From Sneathiella sedimenti (lineage in GTDB: Bacteria > Pseudomonadota > Alphaproteobacteria > Sneathiellales > Sneathiellaceae): a stretch of DNA of 64,000 bases. The notes beneath the pieces were generated by a model that searched no databases, was not told the DNA's origin, and worked only from the letters and a program-made list of their open reading frames with translations. Position 1 is the stretch's first letter; every line of letters begins with the position of its first letter. Both the position numbers and the translations under genes were made by a program. Shown here in pieces: positions 43,130-50,878 of this stretch. The stretch is from NCBI RefSeq assembly GCF_017313765.1, contig NZ_JAFLNC010000001.1, positions 310,001 through 374,000 of the forward strand. Direction: 5' to 3'.

Positions 43130-43158
43130 ACTATAGTTGACGTTTACGTAAACGTCAA
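43130..43158 (-). promoter_or_regulatory. Autoregulated promoter with LiuR-type palindrome
   Basis: On the minus strand TTGACG (43158-43153), 17 bases and TATAGT (43135-43130) form a near-consensus promoter. A perfect 22-bp palindrome with outer arms TTGACG/CGTCAA and core TTTACGTAAA spans 43137-43158, covering -35 and spacer. A MerR dimer bound there would sit between -35 and -10, the classic site for this family. Confidence 0.85.
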
Positions 43159-43243
43159 CCTTTGATAATGAGCTTGCTACCGCTGGATTGGCCATAGAAC
43201 TATCTGTTATAATGTATAGTGAATATAAGGGGGGAGGCAAGGA

Positions 43244-43570
43244 ATGACGGTTAAAATCACTCATTATGCGGAATTCTGGCCCTATTATCTGCGGGAACAT
43301 TCAAAGACGAAATGCCGCCAGTTGCATTATATCGGCACAACGCTCGCCCTGTTGAGCCTGCTTGCCGCCTTCGCTTTCATGATGCCCTGGCTGATCCTTC
43401 TCGCGGTTGTCGCCGGGTACGGCCCCGCCTGGATAGCGCATTTCTTTGTGGAGAAGAACCGCCCCGCGACCTTTACCTACCCATTTTGGTCACTCTATAG
43501 CGATTTCCGCATGTATTTTTACTGGTTGAGCGGGAAACTGCCTGAAGAGCTCAGGAAAGCGGGAATTTGA
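43244..43570 (+). CDS. Mpo1-like (DUF962) membrane protein
   Basis: This 108-residue protein has two hydrophobic segments and the DUF962 pattern: FWPYYLREHSKTKCRQLHYIGT, the His in IAHFFVEKNRPATF and the FRMYFYWLSGKL end. Yeast Mpo1 is an Fe2+-dependent dioxygenase of 2-hydroxy fatty acids. The conserved histidines here could bind iron, so a hydroxy-acyl substrate is a fair idea in this lipid-rich region. GGAGG precedes the ATG. Confidence 0.85.
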   Translation: MTVKITHYAEFWPYYLREHSKTKCRQLHYIGTTLALLSLLAAFAFMMPWLILLAVVAGYGPAWIAHFFVEKNRPATFTYPFWSLYSDFRMYFYWLSGKLPEELRKAGI

Positions 43571-43574
43571 CCGA

Positions 43575-44603
43575 TCAAGTTCTGTGTAATTCCGTTGGCC
43601 ACTGATAATCTTCGCTCAGGTTCTGGCGAAATGTCACCTCGGTAATATATTTGGCTACGAGCCGTTCATTGAAAATCTCGTGGACGCGTTTCCAGCCATT
43701 CTTGGCTATTTGTCGTGCCTCGTCATCATGCTCGTTGAAATAGGCAATTTTTTCGAGCAGTTGATCGAAGTCGTCATAAAAGGCGAGTTCATCCTCCTTG
43801 AAAATCCGGTCATACCCCGCCCGGCGGTGGATCAAGGTCATCAAGCCACTACCAACATATTGCGCCATCCGGTCCGAGCTATAAAGCGGGTCCCCTTCCC
43901 CCTGGCTCAGGTTCAAGCCCATTCGCGCATTTCCAAGGTGGCGTTGATAGGTAATTCCTGCGAGCGGGAGTCTTCCGCGCATGCCGAGGATTTCGACTTT
44001 TTCGTCACCGAACCTGTCGAGAATTCGGCTGGCGACTTTAAAACGCTCGCTCTCAGGCAACGCATTTCCCATGCCATAGAATAACCGAAACTGCGGATCA
44101 TCATTCTCGAAGGCACGCCCTGTATCAATGGACAAATCGACCAGGTTTGGAAAATAGGACACGACATTGTTCTTGCGGGCAAATTGCGCGAGCTGATCTC
44201 CTGCTGTCGTGATAAAAATCGCATCGGCGTCGTCCGCATGTGCGGTAATTCTATTGACGTTATCCTGATGCCAGAGGGCATCAAAATTATAGGCCGCAAT
44301 TTTGATATGCGGGACCGCCTTGCGTATTTGTTTTAGTGTGGTCGCGAATATGGGGTCCGCATGACCAATGACCAGAAGGTCCGGCCAGAAATTTTTCGCC
44401 GTTTCCAACAGACGGAAATTTGCCGGCACGATGCCGAACTTGCGAGACCCGAACCAAGTCGATGCACGCGCAATATCCCGGTCACTGAACTGATAAACCT
44501 GATGGCCGTTACGGATAAATCCATTTGCGAGCTTCCTGTTAGAATCATAGAAGCGGGTACCGTTGGATTTTTCGTTAAAGTTTCCGACGTAAAGGACGCG
44601 CAT
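43575..44603 (-). CDS. Glycosyltransferase family 1-like protein (CgeB type)
   Basis: This 342-residue GT-B-fold protein begins MRVLYVGNFNEKSNGTRFYDSN. A nucleotide-sugar region later carries LNLSQGEGDPLYSSDRMAQYVGSG, as in CgeB-like glycosyltransferases (Glyco_trans_1_2). AGGAG precedes the ATG. No other cell-envelope genes are beside it, so substrate and product are unknown. It converges on the Mpo1-like gene. Confidence 0.82.
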   Translation of the reverse strand: MRVLYVGNFNEKSNGTRFYDSNRKLANGFIRNGHQVYQFSDRDIARASTWFGSRKFGIVPANFRLLETAKNFWPDLLVIGHADPIFATTLKQIRKAVPHIKIAAYNFDALWHQDNVNRITAHADDADAIFITTAGDQLAQFARKNNVVSYFPNLVDLSIDTGRAFENDDPQFRLFYGMGNALPESERFKVASRILDRFGDEKVEILGMRGRLPLAGITYQRHLGNARMGLNLSQGEGDPLYSSDRMAQYVGSGLMTLIHRRAGYDRIFKEDELAFYDDFDQLLEKIAYFNEHDDEARQIAKNGWKRVHEIFNERLVAKYITEVTFRQNLSEDYQWPTELHRT

Positions 44604-44869
44604 ATTTACTCCTGAACTTCTTCGCCGCAGATTGTGTGGGGCCTAGATACCTTGGCCTTTGCATCCTTCACAAGGGAATTTTCCATATTTGCCCCATATC
44701 AACGATCCGTATTTAAGATAGTCTCATGGAGTTGACAGGTAAAATTGGCCCAAAACAATAAGTTTTCCCTGCGTCCCCTTCCCTTCTGCGGTCTTTTAAT
44801 GTATAGCCAACAGAATCGGTATCACTCCCCGCCTGAGCCACTCAAAAAAAGAAGGCCAAAGCTGTCGAA

Positions 44870-45787
44870 ATGACTGTTTATCTGCCCATTGCCGAAATAT
44901 CAGTTAATCTGTTTCTGATCTTGGGCATGGGCGGAGCAATCGGACTTCTATCGGGAATGTTCGGCGTTGGTGGTGGCTTCCTCATGACCCCGCTGCTGAT
45001 ATTTATCGGTATTCCTCCCGCCGTATCCGTCGCCACGGTTTCCAATCAGATTACGGCCGCAAGCGTATCCGGCGTTCTTGCCCATTGGAGACGTGGAAAT
45101 GTCGACTTCAAGATGGGCATGGTCCTCCTGATCGGTGGTATCGTCGGGTCTGTAGTTGGCACATGGATATTTACGATACTTAAATCGATCGGCCAGGTCG
45201 ACCTGATGATTTCCCTGTCCTATGTCATTTTTCTGGGGACAATTGGGATCTTGATGTTTATTGAAAGCGTTAACGCGCTGATCAATACACGTAGAGGTAC
45301 CGTGAAGCGTAAGAAGCTTCATCAGCACTACTGGATTCACGGTCTTCCCTTCAAAATGCGGTTCCGCAAGTCGAAGCTATATATCAGTGCACTGATGCCA
45401 CTTGGTATTGGGGCGCTGGTTGGTATTCTGTCAGCCATAATGGGGGTTGGTGGCGGCTTCGTTATGGTTCCGGCGATGATCTATCTTCTTGGCATGCCGA
45501 CCAGCGTCGTGATCGGGACGTCCCTATTCCAAATTATCTTTGTGACCGCCAACGTCACTTTACTACATGCCATCAGCACACAAACCGTGGACATCATGCT
45601 CGCTCTACTCTTGATGAGCAGCTCTGTCGTTGGCGCACAAATCGGCACCCGGCTGGGAACCAAGCTTCGCGGTGAACAGCTGCGCGGACTGCTAGCCTTG
45701 TTGGTCATCATAGTCTGCCTGAAATTGGCATTCGACCTCGTCATCACTCCTGTTGATTTATATTCTCTTGGCGAAGGAGGGCATTGA
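44870..45787 (+). CDS. TauE/SafE-family sulfite exporter or permease
   Basis: This 305-residue membrane protein has about eight transmembrane segments and two inverted copies of the GVGGGF motif (SGMFGVGGGFLMTPLL and SAIMGVGGGFVMVPAM). TauE/SafE proteins export sulfite or other sulfonate-derived anions. The next gene, 4 bases after it, is the periplasmic TIGR02186 protein that habitually accompanies it in alphaproteobacteria. The start has only a weak AAGAAGG. Confidence 0.9.
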   Translation: MTVYLPIAEISVNLFLILGMGGAIGLLSGMFGVGGGFLMTPLLIFIGIPPAVSVATVSNQITAASVSGVLAHWRRGNVDFKMGMVLLIGGIVGSVVGTWIFTILKSIGQVDLMISLSYVIFLGTIGILMFIESVNALINTRRGTVKRKKLHQHYWIHGLPFKMRFRKSKLYISALMPLGIGALVGILSAIMGVGGGFVMVPAMIYLLGMPTSVVIGTSLFQIIFVTANVTLLHAISTQTVDIMLALLLMSSSVVGAQIGTRLGTKLRGEQLRGLLALLVIIVCLKLAFDLVITPVDLYSLGEGGH

Positions 45788-45791
45788 TCGG

Positions 45792-46571
45792 ATGTTCTCT
45801 ACCGTTCGCAAACTGACTACTACCGTTGCCTTCTTCTGCGCAATTGCTCTTGGGTGGACCACGCACGGCCAGGCCCAGTCTTCATTGGTCACTGATATAT
45901 CGTCTCACTTAATTTCTGTAACTTCAGATTTCACCGGTACAGAGTTACTTCTTTTCGGCGCCATTCAGATTGCAGACGAAGAAGAAGGGCCGAACCGAGG
46001 AGATGTGCTGGTTGTTGTCCGGGGACCCGAGAAAAATGTCATCGTCCGCCGGAAGGCTCGGGTTGCCGGTATCTGGGTCAATACGGAAGCACTGGAGTTT
46101 GAGCGCGTGCCAAGCTTTTATGCCTTGGCGAGCAACCGCCCGGTAGAGGAAATTGCTGCGCCGGATGTTCTCAATCGTCTTCGCATCGGCCCGTCTCGCC
46201 TGCGATTTCGCGTGGCTAAGTCCGAACAGGTCAGCCTACCTTTTGAAGAAGCAATCGTCCGGCAGAAATCCCGGGAAAATCTCTATTCGGACCAGGAAAC
46301 TGCCGTCTATTTTCTAGGTGATACGCTATTTCGAACAACGATCGCCATTCCTGCGAATGTGCCTGTCGGTGACTATATCGCGGAATTCTACCTGTTCAAG
46401 GATGGGGAGCTTCTGGGGGCCCAGTCTTCCCCATTATTTATCAAGAAATCGGGGCTAGGTCGTCAAATCTATGATTTCGCTTATGATTACCCGGCACTTT
46501 ACGGCATCGCGGCCATCATCGTCGCCCTGATCGCCGGCTGGCTTGCATCTGCCATCTTCCGGAAGGATTAA
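45792..46571 (+). CDS. TIGR02186 family membrane-anchored protein
   Basis: This 259-residue protein has a signal peptide (ending near QAQS), a periplasmic beta-rich domain and a C-terminal membrane anchor (IAAIIVALIAGWLASAIF). It matches the TIGR02186 family known beside TauE/SafE permeases. The start at 45792 places the ATG 4 bases after the permease stop, with a GGAGG in the end of that gene. Its job with the permease is unknown; a sulfite-handling accessory is possible. Confidence 0.85.
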   Translation: MFSTVRKLTTTVAFFCAIALGWTTHGQAQSSLVTDISSHLISVTSDFTGTELLLFGAIQIADEEEGPNRGDVLVVVRGPEKNVIVRRKARVAGIWVNTEALEFERVPSFYALASNRPVEEIAAPDVLNRLRIGPSRLRFRVAKSEQVSLPFEEAIVRQKSRENLYSDQETAVYFLGDTLFRTTIAIPANVPVGDYIAEFYLFKDGELLGAQSSPLFIKKSGLGRQIYDFAYDYPALYGIAAIIVALIAGWLASAIFRKD

Positions 46572-46590
46572 AGTCTGTTAAAGAAAGGGC

Positions 46591-46620
46591 ATTCTAATTC
46601 TGTTGCAGGTCAATTAGAAT
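46591..46620. promoter_or_regulatory. Inverted repeat upstream of the MFS gene
   Basis: Perfect 9-base arms ATTCTAATT (46591-46599) and AATTAGAAT (46612-46620) are separated by 12 bases and lie 64 bases before the MFS start. No T tract follows, so a regulatory operator is more likely than a terminator. Confidence 0.45.
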
Positions 46621-46683
46621 AGATCAAACCATTGTCACCAATCCTCTTCACCCGGAAAAAACAATAAAAATGGAGCGGGGCTA

Positions 46684-47922
46684 TTGAGCCAGTCCAAGAA
46701 AACCGAATTTGTCCCGATCGCAATTGGCGTTCTCATGCTGTGTTTTCTGATGGGGCTGGTCGGTCGATTTGCATTTGAGAATTTTCCTAACCTGGTCTCG
46801 CCGCTTGGCAGTGAATTCCAATGGCCCCGCGGCACGGTTGCCTCTATCTATTCCATTGGCGCGGTGATTACCGGCCTTACAGGACCCATTGTTGGCATCC
46901 TGTTCGACCGCTACGGCCCCCGAACTGTATATGGCATTGGTATATTATCTGCCGGGCTTGGTCTGATATTTGCCAGTTACGCCACGAATATCTGGCAATT
47001 CTACATGACAATCAGTCTGCTCGTCGGGTTCTCGGCCTCCTGCTGTGGCAACGTTCCCAACGCCGCCATGGCAAGCCGATGGTTCAGGGCGCAAATACCG
47101 CTGGCCCTCGCCATTATTTATTCCTCGATGGGGGCCGGAACGCTTCTCGGCCTGTCCTTATCCCAGATTTTCATCGAGAATTATGGCTGGCGACAGGCAG
47201 AGCTCCTGCTAGGTTTTTGCGTATTAAGCCTTCTATTGGTCATCCTGTTTCTGCCCTGGCGGCGGATTACGGCGGGCAGTACAGAGTTATCCCGGCCGCA
47301 GACAGCTGATGTTAAAAAGCCGGAAATTGAATGGACCATGTCCAAGGCGATCCGTACATGGCCCTTCTGGGGTCTGGCATCCGTGTTCTTCTTTACGGGA
47401 AATGGCATGTTTTCGGTTGTAATCCAGGCTGTCACTTATCTGATTGAAGTCGGGTTTACACCCATTGAAGCGTCAGTGAATTACGGTTTGTCGGGGCTGC
47501 TCATCCCGGTTGGCATGCTTGGCGCCGGATATCTCGCCCTAAAGATCGGGCTCTTTAAAACGGCCATGCTCAGCTATGTGATTACAATTGTGGCAGTGGT
47601 TTGCATCTGGTTGTTGGATCGGTCGGATCATTTAATACCGCTTTATGGCTTTATCATCTTTTTCGGCCTTTCCATGGGGTCTCGTGGTCCGATGATCGGC
47701 TCCATCTCGTCGCTACTCTTTCATGGGCGCAACTTTGGGACCATTTACGGCGGAATAGCCGTCGGGGGCGGTTTCGGAATGGCCAGCGGATCATTTTTCT
47801 CAGGGCTGATCTTTGACTTGACGGGCAGCTATGACGCGGTATTCACTTATTCAATAGTTTGCCTTGTCGTCGGCGCGTCCCCATTTATCCTGATAAAAGA
47901 AATAAGAAACCAATCTTGGTAA
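46684..47922 (+). CDS. MFS transporter, monocarboxylate/oxalate-formate type
   Basis: This 412-residue protein has 12 transmembrane segments and an MFS loop between TM2 and TM3 (GILFDRYGPRTVYGIG). That layout is common in monocarboxylate or oxalate/formate-type carriers (OFA/MCT branch). The start is a TTG with GGAGCGGGG just before it. It leads a run of genes for CoA transfer and hydroxylation, so it probably brings in the organic acid they use. The substrate is unknown. Confidence 0.85.
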   Translation: MSQSKKTEFVPIAIGVLMLCFLMGLVGRFAFENFPNLVSPLGSEFQWPRGTVASIYSIGAVITGLTGPIVGILFDRYGPRTVYGIGILSAGLGLIFASYATNIWQFYMTISLLVGFSASCCGNVPNAAMASRWFRAQIPLALAIIYSSMGAGTLLGLSLSQIFIENYGWRQAELLLGFCVLSLLLVILFLPWRRITAGSTELSRPQTADVKKPEIEWTMSKAIRTWPFWGLASVFFFTGNGMFSVVIQAVTYLIEVGFTPIEASVNYGLSGLLIPVGMLGAGYLALKIGLFKTAMLSYVITIVAVVCIWLLDRSDHLIPLYGFIIFFGLSMGSRGPMIGSISSLLFHGRNFGTIYGGIAVGGGFGMASGSFFSGLIFDLTGSYDAVFTYSIVCLVVGASPFILIKEIRNQSW

Positions 47923-47949
47923 GGTTGGACAGAACAGAAGGAGCATAAA

Positions 47950-48780
47950 ATGCCCATGGCAATAGAGGAAATTTCCATCGATGACTTTGCGAAGGCTATA
48001 CCGGATGGCGCCAAAGTCGCGATCCCGGCGGATTACGCCGGCGTTTCCATGGCGGCGACGCGTGCCCTCATCCGCCGCCGCGCGAAAGCTCTTTATCTCG
48101 TCGGCGTCCCGACAAGCGGGTTACAGGCAGAATTGCTGATCGGCGCGGGCTGTGTCAAAACATTTGAAAGTTCCGCCCTTACCCTTGGAGAATACGGCCC
48201 CGCCCCCCGGTTTACCAAAGCTGTTCGCGAAGGGTCGATCCATCTGATTGACGCAACCTGCCCGGCCATCCATGCCGGCTTACAGGCCTCACAGAAGGGC
48301 ATTCCCTTCATGCCGCTGCGCGGTATCTTGGGAAGTGATGTACTGAAGAACCATCCTGGCTGGAAGGTGATCCAAAATCCATTTGCGATCGACGATGACC
48401 CGATTGTTGCCATCCCGGCGATACAGCCGGACGTCGCGCTGTTTCACGCACCGCTCGCCGATCGGGATGGCAATGTGTGGATCGGGCGAAAGCGGGAACT
48501 GGTGAATATGGCGCATGCCTCCAAGACCACATTCGTCACTGTCGACGCGATCTCGGAAACGAGCCTGTTCGAAACAGAGGAAAAAGCTGCGGGGGTGTTG
48601 CCTGCCCTGTATGTCGGCAAAGTGTGCGTTGCCCCGAATGGAAGCTGGCCGCTGCCGTTCTGGAATGGGGCTGACGTAGATGATGCCCATATGCGCCAAT
48701 ATATGCAAATGGCGGCAAACGACGCTGGCTTTCAGGAATATCTCGATCAGTTTATTTTGCAGGAAAGTGTCCCGGCATGA
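47950..48780 (+). CDS. CoA-transferase family I, subunit A-like
   Basis: This 276-residue subunit begins DFAKAIPDGAKVAIPADYAGVS and contains AIPAIQPDVALFHAPLADRDGNVW, the pattern of glutaconate/3-oxoacid CoA-transferase subunit A and of the IpdA hydrolases. GAAGGAG precedes the ATG. It overlaps subunit B by ATGA. It would pass CoA to, or open, an acid brought in by the preceding carrier. Confidence 0.85.
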   Translation: MPMAIEEISIDDFAKAIPDGAKVAIPADYAGVSMAATRALIRRRAKALYLVGVPTSGLQAELLIGAGCVKTFESSALTLGEYGPAPRFTKAVREGSIHLIDATCPAIHAGLQASQKGIPFMPLRGILGSDVLKNHPGWKVIQNPFAIDDDPIVAIPAIQPDVALFHAPLADRDGNVWIGRKRELVNMAHASKTTFVTVDAISETSLFETEEKAAGVLPALYVGKVCVAPNGSWPLPFWNGADVDDAHMRQYMQMAANDAGFQEYLDQFILQESVPA

Positions 48781-49532
48781 CAAATATTGTGGACGACAAG
48801 AAGGCGCTCATTTGCCTGATCGCTAACCTGCTGCGCGATTGCAATCATGTCGCAGTTGGCGCAGCCTCACCAATTCCCGGCGCGGCAGCTCTTCTTGCCA
48901 AGGCGACCTGGGGCACACCCAGATTCGTCAATATTCTGGGATCCGTCGACAATAACTTTTTCACCGGCGGTGGCGGGGAACTTTTCGACTGCGCGGCGCA
49001 AGGGCGAATCGACGCTTTCTTCCTGGGTGGCGGACAGATTGACGGTCAGGCGAATATCAATCTCATGGGCCGAGGTGACTACCCAAATTGCAGTCCGAGA
49101 TGGCCGGGAACTTTCGGTTCCGCCTATCTGTATTTTCTTATTCCCAAGGTCATTCTTTTCCGTGAGGAACATACCCGGAGGACGTTGGTTGAAAAAGTTG
49201 ATTTCATCAGTGCGCCAGGCCTCTCCGATGAAAAAACATATCGTAAGGGCGGGCCTTTTGGCTTGCTCACCAGTAAGGCGTTCTTTCATTTCGACAAAGA
49301 GAAGAAACGCTTTCGCCTGGTATCCATTCATCCGTCAAGCTCGCTCGAGGATATCCTGGATAATACCGGCTTTTCCTTCGACTATTCGGAGGAGACTCCC
49401 CTGACGTCTCCCCCTGATCCCGCGCTGCTGGAAGTACTCAACCGGGAGGTCCGGGGCAAAGTCGCGGAAGTATACCCGAATTTTGCAGATACCATATTTC
49501 CGGTGACTTCCAACGCAGGGCACGATACATAA
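48777..49532 (+). CDS. CoA-transferase family I, subunit B-like
   Basis: This 251-residue partner subunit has VAVGAASPIPGAAALLAK near the start and GELFDCAAQGRIDAFFLGGGQID. The latter resembles glutaconate CoA-transferase beta chains and the ring-opening hydrolase IpdB, in which the catalytic Glu of true transferases is lost. I could not place that Glu with certainty, so transferase versus hydrolase remains open. Translation is coupled to subunit A by four-base overlap. Confidence 0.82.
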   Translation: MTNIVDDKKALICLIANLLRDCNHVAVGAASPIPGAAALLAKATWGTPRFVNILGSVDNNFFTGGGGELFDCAAQGRIDAFFLGGGQIDGQANINLMGRGDYPNCSPRWPGTFGSAYLYFLIPKVILFREEHTRRTLVEKVDFISAPGLSDEKTYRKGGPFGLLTSKAFFHFDKEKKRFRLVSIHPSSSLEDILDNTGFSFDYSEETPLTSPPDPALLEVLNREVRGKVAEVYPNFADTIFPVTSNAGHDT

Positions 49533-49567
49533 CCCTTCACGAAAACAAAATAAGAAGTAGGACCAAT

Positions 49568-50764
49568 ATGTCTAGTAAAGGCGCCCTTTCGGGCTTGAAA
49601 GTGATTGATCTTTCCCGCGTTCTCGGGGGACCGTTCTGCACCCAGATTCTGGGTGACCACGGTGCCGAAGTCATTAAAATCGAACCACCGCAGGGTGACG
49701 AAACGAGAGGCTGGGGCCCGCCCTACAATGACGCCGGCATTGCTGCCTATTTCGCAGGTACCAACCGCAACAAGCGGTCCATTTCCCTTGATATCCGCCA
49801 CGAAGAAGGTAAGAAGATTCTTCTTAAGCTTCTTGAAGATGCAGACGTTGTGGTCGAAAACTTCAAGACTGGCAGCCTTGAAAAGTGGGGCCTTGGATAT
49901 GACGATGTTCTTTCCAAGAAGTTCCCTCGGCTCATCCATTGCCGGGTCACAGGCTTTGGCGCCGACGGTCCTTTTGGTGGTTATCCGGGTTATGATGCGG
50001 TTATTCAGGCCTGGGCCGGGTTGATCAGCATTAATGGATCCCCGGATTCCGGCCAGGTCCGTCTCGGCATCCCCTTGGTTGATTTGGGAACCGGGATGAA
50101 TGCAGTCATCGGCATCCTGATGGCCGTCAATGAACGCCATGTCTCCGGTAAGGGGCAATCCGTGGAGGCTTCCCTGTTCGACACGGGTATACAACTTCAG
50201 CATCCGCACGCCGCAAATTACCTGATGTCAGGCAATGCGCCGAAACTGACGGGCAATTCTCATCCGAATATCGCGCCTTATGACCTTTATCCCACGCGGA
50301 CAACACCAGTCTTCCTGGGGGTCGGGAACCATGGGCAGTTTACGAAACTCTGCGCATCGCTGGGCGAACCTGATCTCGCCAAAGACCCCAGGTTTGCTGA
50401 CAATTCGCTTCGCGTGACGAACCGCGAGGCCCTGAATGAAGCGCTGAACAAGCTCTTTGCAGATAAGGATGGCGTCGAAGTGGCGACTCAGCTGTTGGCG
50501 GCGGGCGTTCCCGCAGGCGCCGCCATGTCGGTCCCCGAAGCGATTAACCATCCCCACACCCGCCATCGTAATATGGTCGTCGAAATGGATGGCTATAAAG
50601 GAACAGGGGTCGCCGTAAAACTGAGCCGGACCCCCGGATCGGCAAAGTCAATCCCGCCTTCGTTCGGGGCACAGGGGCGTGATATTCTTAAAGAGCATGG
50701 GTTTGATGACGGCGAAATCGAAAATTTTGTGAGCGACGGCGTCTTATGGGAACAACCCAAATGA
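49568..50764 (+). CDS. CaiB/BaiF family III CoA-transferase
   Basis: This 398-residue class III CoA-transferase has LKVIDLSRVLGGPFCTQILGD near the N-terminus, GAEVIKIEPPQGDETRGW, and the catalytic Asp region of SVEASLFDTGIQ. It shuttles CoA between carboxylic acids. AGTAGGA precedes the ATG. It lies 35 bases after the subunit B gene and about 114 bases before the molybdenum hydroxylase, so one catabolic operon is likely. Confidence 0.9.
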   Translation: MSSKGALSGLKVIDLSRVLGGPFCTQILGDHGAEVIKIEPPQGDETRGWGPPYNDAGIAAYFAGTNRNKRSISLDIRHEEGKKILLKLLEDADVVVENFKTGSLEKWGLGYDDVLSKKFPRLIHCRVTGFGADGPFGGYPGYDAVIQAWAGLISINGSPDSGQVRLGIPLVDLGTGMNAVIGILMAVNERHVSGKGQSVEASLFDTGIQLQHPHAANYLMSGNAPKLTGNSHPNIAPYDLYPTRTTPVFLGVGNHGQFTKLCASLGEPDLAKDPRFADNSLRVTNREALNEALNKLFADKDGVEVATQLLAAGVPAGAAMSVPEAINHPHTRHRNMVVEMDGYKGTGVAVKLSRTPGSAKSIPPSFGAQGRDILKEHGFDDGEIENFVSDGVLWEQPK

Positions 50765-50878
50765 CGCGATAGATAGCAAAATTTCAAATCGGGGGTTGAA
50801 GTCGGCTGTCACCCGTCTGATAGTATAAAATCAGATAACCACAGTGGGCGCACCACATAAACAAAGTTGGACAACAAT

